Source: JABLTI01 sp035528035 | Lineage (GTDB): Archaea > Asgardarchaeota > Heimdallarchaeia > JABLTI01 | Length of the DNA: 64,000 nucleotides | Reading direction: 5' to 3' | NCBI GenBank assembly: GCA_035528035.1 | Contig: DATKZI010000022.1 | Coordinates: forward strand, 1-64,000 | Part shown: in pieces, positions 33,848-41,637 of the stretch | How positions within the stretch are numbered: position 1 is the stretch's first letter | How the letters are laid out: the number at the start of each line of letters is the position of its first letter | Notes under the pieces: model-generated | What the model saw: only the letters and a program-made list of their open reading frames with translations | What the model was told of the DNA's origin: nothing | Databases searched by the model: none | Translations under genes and position numbers: made by a program

Positions 33848-34420
33848 TTGGTGCAAGAGATGAAAAAAGGAATAAAAATTATTGGTATAGCTTGTGCATC
33901 ATTCAATAGGTTAACAGATAAAGAGGTGCCAGTGATAGGAGCAATCTATCGGGGAACAGAATTGTTAGAAGGAGTATTAAAAACAATAGTTACAGTAGAT
34001 GGAGAGGACGGAACGGAGAAAATTGCTGAGATGATAAGTACTAGTACTCACTGGCAGCAATTGAAATTAATTATTACTAGGGGATTGACTATAGCAGGGT
34101 TCAATTATATTGATTTGGAGAGATTGTTCGAGTTAACAAATTTGCCAATTATTTCAGTAGTGGATAGATTACCAGATATGGAAGATATAGCAAATGCTCT
34201 AACAAATTTGTCTAATGGAGAAAAGAGACTAGCAGTTTTACAAAAATATTTACCTCCAATAATTTGTAAGACTTCAAAGAATGAAGAACCGGTCTACATA
34301 CAAATGATAGGGATTGAACCTAAACAAGCAATTAAACTTTTACGAGAAATAACTATCGCAGGAAGAATTCCAGAACCACTAAGAGTTGCGAGATTGATAG
34401 CAATCGCAGAACAAAAATAA
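33848..34420 (+). CDS. DUF99 (endonuclease V-related fold) protein
   Basis: About 190 residues. GIKIIGIACASF at the start and DGEDGTEKIAEMI, LKLIITRGLTIAGFNYIDLERLFELTNLPIISVV match archaeal DUF99, a family related in fold to endonuclease V. The catalytic Asp expected in the first strand (GxDDGxF in many members) is replaced here (GIACASF), so nuclease activity is doubtful. Frames begin at GTG 33818, but GGAGG eight bases before TTG 33848 decides the start. Last gene of the operon. Confidence 0.75.
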   Translation: MVQEMKKGIKIIGIACASFNRLTDKEVPVIGAIYRGTELLEGVLKTIVTVDGEDGTEKIAEMISTSTHWQQLKLIITRGLTIAGFNYIDLERLFELTNLPIISVVDRLPDMEDIANALTNLSNGEKRLAVLQKYLPPIICKTSKNEEPVYIQMIGIEPKQAIKLLREITIAGRIPEPLRVARLIAIAEQK

Positions 34421-34426
34421 AATAAC

Positions 34427-34753
34427 TCAATCGTTCTCAGCATAAGAACGAGCAGTGAATTTCTGACAGTCCTGACAGACAATTTCATAATCCCAATAAG
34501 AATCACCACTATGAACACTAACGCTCCATTGAGCATAAAGAACTAAAACATTATTACTATTGCAATGACCACAACCACGCATAGGAATAGTACCCATTAA
34601 AGGATGATCAGCTGGCGGAATACCAGTTCCACGATAGATTTTTTGGTCGTAATCATTATTTTCCGATGCAATACAAGGAGCATCATATTGAATCAAATAA
34701 TCCTTAGGAACCATTATAGGAGTATCTTGTTTTTGTTCATACATTATTATCAA
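34427..34753 (-). CDS. Small Cys-rich (zinc-binding) protein, unknown
   Basis: 108 residues. C-x-H-C (GCGHCNSNN) and C-x2-C (IVCQDCQKFTARS) at the C-terminal half make a probable zinc ribbon. The N-terminal half has no recognisable motif (YRGTGIPPADHPLMGTIPMR). Convergent with DUF99, six bases apart. ATG 34744 is an alternative start. Confidence 0.55.
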   Translation of the reverse strand: MIIMYEQKQDTPIMVPKDYLIQYDAPCIASENNDYDQKIYRGTGIPPADHPLMGTIPMRGCGHCNSNNVLVLYAQWSVSVHSGDSYWDYEIVCQDCQKFTARSYAEND

Positions 34754-34811
34754 AATAAATTTGTATTAAATGATTTTAAAGATAATGGATTGAGGAAAAG
34801 AGTATTAATTA

Positions 34812-35771
34812 TTAATTTTGTTTTTCTTGCTGTTTCTTTTTAATTAAATAGTCTTCAGGTAAAAAATCATGGTCTATTAATTGATGGATTTCATAATCAG
34901 AAAGCAAATCATCCTCAAGTAGATCAGTAAGTAATGTAGTGATTTTAGCATCAGTTTTATCAAGTAAATATATTGTAAAAGCAAACTTCTCATGAGGCCC
35001 CTTTTCCTTTTTCAATTCAGCAAATAAGAATGGAATTAATTTTTTAGAACCAATCTTACCTATTGATTCAACTGCTTTTGTTCTAACCCAACTGTCAAGG
35101 TCATACTGTAATGAATTTAGCAATGTGTTAATGATTTCGATTTCTGAAAGCTTCAATTGTCCTAATGATTTTGCAGCCATAGCTCTAACCTGAGAGTTCT
35201 TGTCTGTAGTTAAAATTGTTAACAGTTCTTTTTTAGCCATCTTAGCTTGTTTACCAAAATCACCAATAGCATGTGCAGCAGCTTGACGTAAAAAGGGATT
35301 TGAATGATGGTTCATAACCAAAAGTAGTTCGGGAATGACAATATCCTCTTTTCGTCCAATTTTTCCTAAGGTATAAGCAGCAGTAGCTGAAACACTGTCA
35401 TCAGTATCAATCTTAAGACACTCAAGAATAAAAGGAATAGCATCCTCAGCACTATAGCTGAAATACCCCAATAACCATATCGCATGTCTTCGAATAGTAG
35501 GAATTACATCAGATACTAGTGGTAAAATAACTTCGAGTGCTTCATCAGCATCAATGTAGACAGTATGATTAACACCAATACCAAAATAATCACCACCCCA
35601 ACTATCTTCCCATGTACGGGGATAATGTTCAACAAGTCCAACAGAAGGTTTCTGTAATTCTTCTTTGAGAAGAACTCTTTTTTCATCAATTGTTTTATCC
35701 AAATTATCCACAAAAGAAGAATAGTAAATGATAGTTTTTAATCTTTTATTTGAACACAAAATGCTAATCAA
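34812..35771 (-). CDS. HEAT-repeat protein
   Basis: 319 residues of tandem HEAT (PBS-lyase type) repeats from about 70 on, e.g. IRRHAIWLLGYFSYSAEDAI, VSATAAYTLGKIGRKEDIVI, LRQAAAHAIGDFGKQAKMA, VRAMAAKSLGQLKLSEIEI and VRTKAVESIGKIGSKKLI. A protein-interaction scaffold. TTG start at 35771, or possibly a later TTG near codon 24 preceded by GTGGA. Partner unknown. Confidence 0.8.
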   Translation of the reverse strand: MISILCSNKRLKTIIYYSSFVDNLDKTIDEKRVLLKEELQKPSVGLVEHYPRTWEDSWGGDYFGIGVNHTVYIDADEALEVILPLVSDVIPTIRRHAIWLLGYFSYSAEDAIPFILECLKIDTDDSVSATAAYTLGKIGRKEDIVIPELLLVMNHHSNPFLRQAAAHAIGDFGKQAKMAKKELLTILTTDKNSQVRAMAAKSLGQLKLSEIEIINTLLNSLQYDLDSWVRTKAVESIGKIGSKKLIPFLFAELKKEKGPHEKFAFTIYLLDKTDAKITTLLTDLLEDDLLSDYEIHQLIDHDFLPEDYLIKKKQQEKQN

Positions 35772-35952
35772 CTCGAGATAATCTCAACCTCGGAAAAGAA
35801 GGAAAATGAGTCTACTTCTACCAATGATGCTGAGATGCATCAACTCAAAACCAAGGGACTGAACTCTTTGGGTGAAGATAACTAATAAAAGGAGGAATGA
35901 ATGAACTTGAATGAGATATCCAACTATAAGAAAGGTTGGTTAGACATTAAAA

Positions 35953-36294
35953 TCAGTCATATTCCCGCCATGTTTGCTTACATTTTTTACATCTATAGAA
36001 TCTCGTTGCTGCTTCATCACCGCTTCTTGTCTGTACTGCCCAGTATTCTGTTTCCTGCACTTTTTTGCAGTTTGGGCAATGCATTGGTTTCGTTGGATTC
36101 ATACTAAATTCGTCTGGGTTTTCTATTACCACCATTTTCTCCTTTTCACTATGTTTTATCGTATTTGTTAGCATTTCTCCTATTTCTATTTCCTTTTTTC
36201 CTTCCCCGCACTTTGGACAAATCAATTTTACTTTTCCGTCTATTTTCTTTGGTACCAGCATTGAGCCGCATTCGTCACAGAATTCCATGGACAT
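35953..36294 (-). CDS. tfs: Transcription cleavage factor TFS (TFIIS/RPC11-like)
   Basis: 113 residues. N-terminal ribbon (CDECGSMLVPKK...CPKCGEG), linker, and C-terminal ribbon CPNCKKVQETEYWAVQTRSG with the Asp-Glu pair (GDEAATRFYRCKKCKQTWREY) that stimulates RNA cleavage by stalled polymerase. Length normal. Lysine-rich open frame continues upstream of the ATG without a start codon (see 36368-36433). Confidence 0.95.
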   Translation of the reverse strand: MSMEFCDECGSMLVPKKIDGKVKLICPKCGEGKKEIEIGEMLTNTIKHSEKEKMVVIENPDEFSMNPTKPMHCPNCKKVQETEYWAVQTRSGDEAATRFYRCKKCKQTWREYD

Positions 36295-36367
36295 TTTTCT
36301 TTGCTTCCTTATCTTGTTTTTTCTTTCTTTTTCCTTTTGCTCTTCTTCTCTCTTTAAATCTTTTCTT

Positions 36368-36433
36368 TTACTCGTTTCCTTCTGATTTTTTCTTTTCCTT
36401 TTGCTTTAATAATTTTGAAAATGAACTAATCAT
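36368..36433 (-). CDS. 21-codon ORF with strong ribosome site upstream of TFS
   Basis: GAGG five bases before ATG 36433. It encodes MISSFSKLLKQKEKKKSEG-N-E and stops at 36368. Shifting frame by one base near the stop continues into a Lys/Glu-rich stretch (DLKREEEQKEKERKNKIRKQ) that is in frame with TFS. It may be a leader peptide, or the start of a longer TFS disrupted by a frameshift or assembly error. Confidence 0.3.
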   Translation of the reverse strand: MISSFSKLLKQKEKKKSEGNE

Positions 36434-36518
36434 GAATTCCTCAAATATTAAATTAATAATTAAGAGTAAAAAAATAATTAGTTGAAATAAGGGTAAAAAA
36501 ATTAGAGGAAAAAGAGAT

Positions 36519-37274
36519 TTACTCTTTTTTCTTGCCTAATTCTTCTTCTTGCATTTTCTTGATTAAAGCAATAATTGGTTTAGTGATATCTCGACATTTT
36601 AATGCTGAAATATCAAAAATATCTTTCTCAGTTAATTTTAATTCTTTAATTAGTTCTTTTGAGCCATAGACATTAGGTAAATCTTGCTTATTAACTGCAT
36701 AAATGATAGGCACCTTGCGTTCTACGTTTTTAATGACTTGTTCTTTGAATTCTTCAAAATTCTCTTTTAATTTGGGATCAATTGGATCAATGATAAAAAT
36801 TACTCCATCTGACCGTCGCTCAGCAAAGGCTCGAATATCTTTGAAACGCCATTGACCAGGTGTACCAAAGAGATAGAAGATTGTTACCCACTTAATTTTC
36901 TTTTCAGCAATAATTTCTTCAGTAATCTCATTAAATCTGATAATATCAGCTTTATTATTCTCACTAATAAGCAAAGCAACGACAGTAAAATCAAATGTTT
37001 GAGTAGCAGTATTGGATTCAGGAAAGAGATCTGGGTTTTCTTTTAACATTTCATAATCAACATAGAAATATCTTGGAACTTCTCTTCCATGTGCTTCAGG
37101 GTCGAAACATCTTATCATGGTGGTTTTTCCACTCGCTGAAATACCTGTAACACAAACTTTGTATACTCCCCTAAGCTTTCCGCTGAGGTAGGGATAAGTA
37201 TTTAGTACGTTATTTGCTGTTAAAATTCGTAGTTTTTTAACTTCGAGTTCAATATCTTCGGTCAATTTTAACAC
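36519..37274 (-). CDS. MglA/Arf-like small GTPase with N-terminal extension
   Basis: 251 residues. A 35-residue helical N-terminus is followed by the G domain: Walker A GISASGKTT (44-52), switch II GTPGQWRFKDIRAF (GTPGQ instead of DxAGQ) and NKQD (G4). The GTPGQxRF form is typical of archaeal/bacterial MglA- and SRbeta-like GTPases. The end (MQEEELGKKKE) has no lipidation Cys. GTG start. The gene is followed by TFS on the same strand. Confidence 0.8.
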   Translation of the reverse strand: MLKLTEDIELEVKKLRILTANNVLNTYPYLSGKLRGVYKVCVTGISASGKTTMIRCFDPEAHGREVPRYFYVDYEMLKENPDLFPESNTATQTFDFTVVALLISENNKADIIRFNEITEEIIAEKKIKWVTIFYLFGTPGQWRFKDIRAFAERRSDGVIFIIDPIDPKLKENFEEFKEQVIKNVERKVPIIYAVNKQDLPNVYGSKELIKELKLTEKDIFDISALKCRDITKPIIALIKKMQEEELGKKKE

Positions 37275-37353
37275 ATCCAGATCTTCTTATGAAATTAGAA
37301 CGTTTTTAATAAAAATACTTTCGTTATAGCTAATTTTATTCATTTTTCTCTTT

Positions 37354-37812
37354 TTAGATGGAAATCTGTATTTGTATATTAAACATTTCTTGTAAAGCTA
37401 TAAATGCATGTTTATCTATATTGAATAGTTTTTTTTGTTGAGCAAATGCTTTTGGATCTACGACTGCTACTAGATCATTATCTAATTCCTGTAAATCGAA
37501 TAATCGTTTAGCAACGCGTAACTGTCGATAGTCAAAGTATTTACAATCACATCTGTATTTGACATATTTATGTTTACCAATATTTATTATTTGAATCCAT
37601 AAGAGGTGTTGTCGTTCATTTGTTTCTTCTTTGTTTTTTTCCTTGGTAGAAAAATGAATTCGCATTAGACCATTTTCATATTTTCTATAACTAACAATTT
37701 CAGTTGGTAATTCAGAGCGCAACATGTCATATCTTTCGCGATCAAAATAACACACATCCAATGGGAGTGCTAAATATTCTCGTTTATTGACATCAGACAT
37801 AGGTACGGTCAT
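37354..37812 (-). CDS. Unknown protein with C-x-C motif
   Basis: 152 residues (148 from ATG 37800). An alpha/beta N-terminal half (LALPLDVCYFDRERYDMLRSEL) precedes YRCDCKYFDYRQLRVAKRLFDLQ and a helical end. No family recognised. Same strand as and upstream of the MglA/Arf-like GTPase gene (79-bp gap), so possibly functionally linked to it. Confidence 0.5.
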   Translation of the reverse strand: MTVPMSDVNKREYLALPLDVCYFDRERYDMLRSELPTEIVSYRKYENGLMRIHFSTKEKNKEETNERQHLLWIQIINIGKHKYVKYRCDCKYFDYRQLRVAKRLFDLQELDNDLVAVVDPKAFAQQKKLFNIDKHAFIALQEMFNIQIQISI

Positions 37813-37987
37813 CCTTCCTAAAGATGATTGCTCCTTTTTGTTTTAAATATCTATTAAAATAGATACTAAGGATGTTTTCTATATTTATAATAGGTTAACC
37901 AGTATTAAATACCTATGATTTACTGAAAAGATTTTAGTAGCAAAAATAGCAAAGTAAGAGAAGAATAAACAAAAGGTGATTAATAAA

Positions 37988-38482
37988 TTGCCAGTTAAAA
38001 CAATTGCAATCAAAATTAAAAATCCTGAACTAAAATATCAAGTAATAATTGGTCAAGCAAATTTCTCAATCTTTACAACCGATAATCTTTTTATGACTAT
38101 CTTAACAGCTGCTCCAAGGATAAAATGTGCTTTAGCTATGAATGAAGCTGTTCCAAAACTAACAAGAGTGACAGCAAATGATTCTAATCTAGAGAAATTA
38201 GCAGCTGAAAACGCAGTAGCAATTGGTGCAAGTCATGCTTTTGTGCTTATGATGGAAAATGCTTTTCCAATCAATATTATCCCACAAATTAAAAACCATC
38301 CTGCAGTATGCTCAATTTTCGTTGCTTCTGCAAATGAAATGGAAGTATTAGTTGGTGAAACAGATTTAGGAAGAGCAATACTTGGTGTGGTTGACGGTAC
38401 TAGTGTTAACAAAATAGAAACAGTTGAGCAGAAGAAAGAACGACGAGAACTTGTTGAAAAATTCGGTTATAAAATTAGTTGA
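37988..38482 (+). CDS. Adenosine-specific kinase family protein (PF04008)
   Basis: About 164 residues. Family pattern: VIIGQANFSIFTTDNLFMTIL, IKCALAMNEA, LTRVTANDSNLEKLAAENA, FPINIIPQIK, ETDLGRAILGVVDGTSVNKIE and the final EKFGYKIS. Homologues bind adenosine and are described as adenosine-specific kinases. GGTG nine bases upstream favours TTG 37988 over GTG 37976. Monocistronic. Confidence 0.85.
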   Translation: MPVKTIAIKIKNPELKYQVIIGQANFSIFTTDNLFMTILTAAPRIKCALAMNEAVPKLTRVTANDSNLEKLAAENAVAIGASHAFVLMMENAFPINIIPQIKNHPAVCSIFVASANEMEVLVGETDLGRAILGVVDGTSVNKIETVEQKKERRELVEKFGYKIS

Positions 38483-38507
38483 TTGAGAAATTGTTCATAA
38501 ATAAAAA

Positions 38508-38616
38508 AACCAGAATGAAAGTTTGTTGCTCAAGAAACAATTCTTGAACAGCATCATCCGCCCCCGAATGCTTATCAGGGATTAAGCACCAATTAAGAGG
38601 GCAAATTTCATTCTGG
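38508..38616 (-). repeat. Multi-hairpin element downstream of micropeptide gene 2
   Basis: CCAGAATGAAA (38510-38520) is complementary to TTTCATTCTGG (38606-38616). Inside lie CAAGAA-ACAA-TTCTTG (38531-38546) and GCTTA-N8-TAAGC (38570-38587). On the minus strand the outer stem ends in a run of seven T, so the whole is a branched terminator-like structure whose 5' arm is inside the coding sequence of the second micropeptide. Confidence 0.5.
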
Positions 38617-38668
38617 CTAATTCTTTATCCTTTTTGACTTGTTCTTTGATATTATCCTTTTTTGACAT
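38582..38668 (-). CDS. 28-residue micropeptide (paralogue 2)
   Basis: GGTG six bases before ATG. The product is MSKKDNIK-EQVKKDKELARMKFALLIGA: cationic, probably an amphipathic helix, ending in a short hydrophobic tail with C-terminal Gly-Ala. It aligns with the peptide encoded 78 nt upstream (M-S-K...V-x-K-D-x-E-x2-R-x2-F-A-x3-G-A; 13 identities in 28), which is strong evidence that both are translated. No known family. The coding DNA forms one arm of a long-range stem with downstream sequence followed by T7. Confidence 0.65.
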   Translation of the reverse strand: MSKKDNIKEQVKKDKELARMKFALLIGA

Positions 38669-38709
38669 TTTTTTCACCTTTTATTTTTATTCTACTTTAT
38701 ACTTTGTTT

Positions 38710-38745
38710 GGTCACTTTATATGAGCTCTCTGCATAGGAGTGACC
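38710..38745. repeat. Hairpin between the two micropeptide genes
   Basis: GGTCACT and AGTGACC form a 7-bp outer stem, with TATG/CATA inside. It directly follows the TAG of the first micropeptide gene and could act as processing site or partial terminator. Confidence 0.5.
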
Positions 38746-38746
38746 A

Positions 38747-38836
38747 CTAAGCTCCAGTGATCATTGCAAATCTGATCCTGGTTTGCTCGTAATCTTTTCT
38801 GACATTTTGTTTGAGTTCTTGGGTTTGTTTTGACAT
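38747..38836 (-). CDS. 29-residue micropeptide (paralogue 1)
   Basis: First of two tandem micro-genes. CGGAGA precedes the ATG by about 11 bases, and a strong TATA box lies about 50 bp upstream. The product begins MSKQTQELKQN and ends VRKDYEQTRIRFAMITGA: Lys/Arg/Gln-rich, helical, with the same F-A-x3-G-A end as its neighbour. No signal peptide and no Cys. Roles to consider: signalling peptide, small toxin, or regulator that binds a protein or RNA. Confidence 0.65.
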   Translation of the reverse strand: MSKQTQELKQNVRKDYEQTRIRFAMITGA

Positions 38837-38883
38837 TTTTTATTTGTCTCCGATTTTTGTTCTTGAGTTTACTACTATCTTTT

Positions 38884-38894
38884 TTATATATAAA
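38884..38894 (-). promoter_or_regulatory. Strong TATA box of the micropeptide operon
   Basis: The minus strand reads TTTATATATAA, preceded by AATCCGC as BRE. It gives a leader of roughly 30 nt to the first micropeptide. The DNA from 38895 to 39026 holds no other gene. Confidence 0.55.
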
Positions 38895-39026
38895 GCGGAT
38901 TCACTTTTTTAGAACTCAATTCAGAGACTCAAAAAGAGGTCACAAATTGTGACTAAGAAAACAAATCTTATTGATTAAAAGAGAAAAACTAACCATTTAT
39001 TAAATGGTCAGCAATTTTTACAATAG

Positions 39027-39611
39027 TTATTCCTTCTTTTTATGAGAATTTGCTATAGCATTATCAGCAATAATTTGTAAAACTTCTTTAACTCTTTCAC
39101 CTGATAGGGCATTTGTTTCATAATATGGAACAGGTGAACCATTATCCTCTGAAAGCTTGTTTGCTAATTCTAATCCCTCTTCTGAGGTTATGCAAAGGGT
39201 ATCTGGGGTTCGTAAATCAATTTTATTCCCAACTAAAATAATATTGGAATTATTCTTTTCAACATGTTTAACAGAATGGAACCATTTTATGATATTATCA
39301 AATGAGGATCGACGAGTGACATCAAAAACAAGGATTGCTCCTGATGCTCCTTTAAAGAATAATTCTTGATTTATAACAAATCGCTCTTGACTAGCAATAT
39401 CCCATACTTGCAAAACAAAATTCTCTTCATTAGCAACAATATCTTTTGACCCAATATCCACTCCAAGTGTTTCTCGATAGTCATGAATAAACATCTCATC
39501 ACAGAAACCTTTACGGATAGTGCCTTTTCCAACTTGACCATCCCCGACGATAACAATTTTCAAGAGGTTTTTAGTTATCTTCTTTACTGGAACATCTTCC
39601 CCGGAAGGCAT
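39027..39611 (-). CDS. Divergent Ras/Rab-like small GTPase
   Basis: 194 residues with a Ras-superfamily G domain: P-loop GDGQVGKGT (23-31), Thr48 in switch I (RETLGVDIG), switch II WDIASQERF (70-78; DxAGQ becomes DIASQ), GNKIDL (128-133) and NALSG. The Ser/Thr after the P-loop Lys is Gly30, followed by Thr31, so Mg2+ coordination must differ. No C-terminal Cys for prenylation. The gene follows a HEAT/acidic-repeat protein on the same strand, with a 32-bp gap. Confidence 0.85.
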   Translation of the reverse strand: MPSGEDVPVKKITKNLLKIVIVGDGQVGKGTIRKGFCDEMFIHDYRETLGVDIGSKDIVANEENFVLQVWDIASQERFVINQELFFKGASGAILVFDVTRRSSFDNIIKWFHSVKHVEKNNSNIILVGNKIDLRTPDTLCITSEEGLELANKLSEDNGSPVPYYETNALSGERVKEVLQIIADNAIANSHKKKE

Positions 39612-39643
39612 TTTCAGAGTTATTTTGCTGATATCAGTTATTT

Positions 39644-40687
39644 CTAGGTCATTTTTTTTTTAATTTCCTCGTCTTCATCATCGAATACAAGGACTTGATC
39701 AAGCGGTATATTCACTTCAGTTTCTGATTCTTCTGAGATATCTTCAATTACTTCATCAGCGATTTCTTCTGCTATGTCTTCGATAACTTCTTCAGCTACG
39801 GAGTCATCAACAACATCTTCAATAGCTTCTTCCAAAGCATCTTCTACAGCATCTTCCAAAGCGTCCTCAATGACTTCTTCCTCAGGTTCATCAATAATCG
39901 TTTCTACATCTTCCATAGGTTTATCTTCAAATTCGATCACTTCTTCAGCGATGTCCTCAGCGATATCTTCAATTATATCTTCTGCCACTGAATCATCTAC
40001 AATATCTTCAATAGCTTCTTCTAGAGCATCTTCCACTGTTTCTTCTAAAACATCTTCAACTATTTCTTCTTCAGAAGGTAGTTCTACTGAATCTTCTAAA
40101 GCTTCTTCAACAGCGTCTAATATATCCTCAACACTCTCTTCATCTTTTTCTTCTGATATAATAGCTGGAGTTACTTCTTCATCTTCAGATATAGTTTGGT
40201 AAGGTAGATCAGTGCTTTTTTCTTCTTGAAGTTCAACAATTTCTTCTTCCTCAACAAAGGAATCCTCTACTGCTTCATCCAATACTTCTTCCATTATTTC
40301 TTCCATTTCAAGACTAAGTTCTTCTTCCTTAACTAATTCTGTACTAACACTAGTTTTCGGGGATTCCGATTGGACTTTCTCGAGTGTTTGTAAGATCTCA
40401 TAGAAAATTCCACGCTTAGCACGATTGCGAGGTTCAACCATAACATTCTTTAAAACTTCAATAGCTTTGCAAGCTGCTTTACCTATACGACCAAGAGCTT
40501 TTGCTGCTTCAACACGAACAAGCCAATTTTCATCGCTAAGGGCTTCAGTTAAAGCTTTAACAATTTCATCTTGATGACTAGTAATGTAACCAAGTTTTGA
40601 AGCGGCATTACTGCGAACATCAATATTATCACTATCTTCTAATTGTCTAAGCAGAAGCTCAATATTTTTTTCATCTGAGTTACTCAT
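39644..40687 (-). CDS. HEAT-repeat protein with long acidic repeat tail
   Basis: 347 residues from ATG 40687 (GGGAGCC upstream; a longer frame to 40837 would overlap the next gene). Residues 1-110 hold two or three HEAT repeats (VRSNAASKLGYITSHQDEIV, VRVEAAKALGRIGKAACKAI). The rest is almost pure Glu/Asp/Val/Ile/Ala with a duplicated unit (VEDALEEAIEDIVDDSVAED and VEDALEEAIEDVVDDSVAEE). It lies between a tail-anchored protein and a Ras-like GTPase on one strand and may be their scaffold. The acidic repeat could bind basic proteins or divalent ions. Confidence 0.7.
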   Translation of the reverse strand: MSNSDEKNIELLLRQLEDSDNIDVRSNAASKLGYITSHQDEIVKALTEALSDENWLVRVEAAKALGRIGKAACKAIEVLKNVMVEPRNRAKRGIFYEILQTLEKVQSESPKTSVSTELVKEEELSLEMEEIMEEVLDEAVEDSFVEEEEIVELQEEKSTDLPYQTISEDEEVTPAIISEEKDEESVEDILDAVEEALEDSVELPSEEEIVEDVLEETVEDALEEAIEDIVDDSVAEDIIEDIAEDIAEEVIEFEDKPMEDVETIIDEPEEEVIEDALEDAVEDALEEAIEDVVDDSVAEEVIEDIAEEIADEVIEDISEESETEVNIPLDQVLVFDDEDEEIKKKMT

Positions 40688-40820
40688 GGTAAGAGGCTCC
40701 CTATAATTACAACTAAATTTAGTTTTCACATTAGCATTAAAAAAGAATTTTGTTGAGGAATTTTTCTGATTAAAATCAATTTTTTTAATTAAAAATAAAA
40801 AAGAAAGTATAAAAAACAGA

Positions 40821-41027
40821 TTAAGGTAGTTGAACAAACCTAAGAATCCATATTAATAGAATTATCGCGATTATACCAATAATAATTGATGTTAATAATA
40901 AAATTCGCATGGTAAGGAATTGGTTTTTAGATTCTGTTCTAAAAGTATTAAAACGACTATCTAAAGAGTCGACTTCTATTTCCTCTTCGATTTCAGCTAG
41001 TTCTTTTTCCATTTCAGATTGGTTCAT
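40821..41027 (-). CDS. Tail-anchored coiled-coil membrane protein
   Basis: 68 residues: an acidic helical N-terminus (MEKELAEIEEEIEVDSLDSRF) and one C-terminal membrane helix (ILLLTSIIIGIIAIILLIWIL) with only seven residues after it. This is the topology of tail-anchored proteins such as SNARE-like or adaptor proteins. It heads a likely three-gene unit with the HEAT/acidic protein and the Ras-like GTPase. No SNARE heptad can be claimed at this length. Confidence 0.65.
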   Translation of the reverse strand: MNQSEMEKELAEIEEEIEVDSLDSRFNTFRTESKNQFLTMRILLLTSIIIGIIAIILLIWILRFVQLP

Positions 41028-41208
41028 AAAGATTTCACATATTTAGATTAAATTATTTTCTAAAAAGAGTTTCGTTAAATTCATAGAAAATATTAACAGA
41101 ATGAAGTACTGAGAGTATTAAATAAGAAGCAAATAATTTTTATTAGAAAATAAACAAAACGGCAAATTTAAAAAGGAATAGATAGTCTAAAAAAATTGTT
41201 GGAAATAT

Positions 41209-41315
41209 AGGCGTGTAGCTCAGCTAGGTAGAGCACCTGGCTTTTAAGAGTCGATAAGCTTTATCTTCTCAAAGAAACTAGGTGGCCTGGGGTTCAAATC
41301 CCCTCACGCCTGCCA
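41209..41315 (+). tRNA. tRNA-Lys(TTT) with 30-nt intron
   Basis: Acceptor AGGCGTG/CACGCCT, D arm GCTC/GAGC, anticodon stem CCTGG/CTAGG with CT-TTT-A, a 30-nt intron at 37/38 (41247-41276), T arm with TTCAAAT, G73 and encoded CCA. A TATA-like AAATTTAAAAAG lies about 40 bp upstream. Confidence 0.93.
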
Positions 41316-41448
41316 ATTATCCTTTTTCCGATTTTTTTATGGTATAGTAGGGCTATATATTACTTTCACCTACCCCTCTGAGTAGAGCTTGTATTAAAAA
41401 TTCCTTTGTAATCAATTCCATTTAAGATTTAATTTTGTGGTAAATAAT

Positions 41449-41637
41449 ATGTCTACTGAAATACAAAGGGCTGCCTCTGAAGAGCTAAAAAAACTTCGCT
41501 TTTGTCAAATGTGTGGCAAAATGATCAAGCTTAAAGTTTATTCTTATCAATATCCTCGAATTTATTTCAGTTGCCCTAATTGTTGTGAAATTATCCTTTT
41601 TAAGGAACGTAAAATAGTCCCTCAAGATCGTTATTAG
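41449..41637 (+). CDS. Small zinc-ribbon protein
   Basis: 62 residues from ATG 41449 (GTG 41437 also in frame). C-x2-C (FCQMCGKMIKLKVYS) and C-x2-CC (SCPNCCEIILFKERK), a compact ribbon of unknown role. Located between tRNA-Lys and the large helical protein. Confidence 0.6.
   Translation: MSTEIQRAASEELKKLRFCQMCGKMIKLKVYSYQYPRIYFSCPNCCEIILFKERKIVPQDRY

Noticed and set aside
35901..36107. 68-codon plus-strand ORF with a strong GGAGG ribosome site
   Set aside because: All but its first 50 bases are antisense to the conserved TFS gene, and the product does not look like a protein under selection. The ribosome-like site is probably chance in purine-rich DNA.
36065..36485. Plus-strand ORFs rich in Phe/Ser/Leu over and upstream of TFS
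   Set aside because: They mirror purine-rich minus-strand sequence (TFS and its Lys/Glu-rich upstream region).
39774..40202. 142-codon Ser-rich plus-strand ORF
   Set aside because: It is the antisense of the acidic repeat of the HEAT protein; the Ser-rich composition follows from the Glu/Asp codons.
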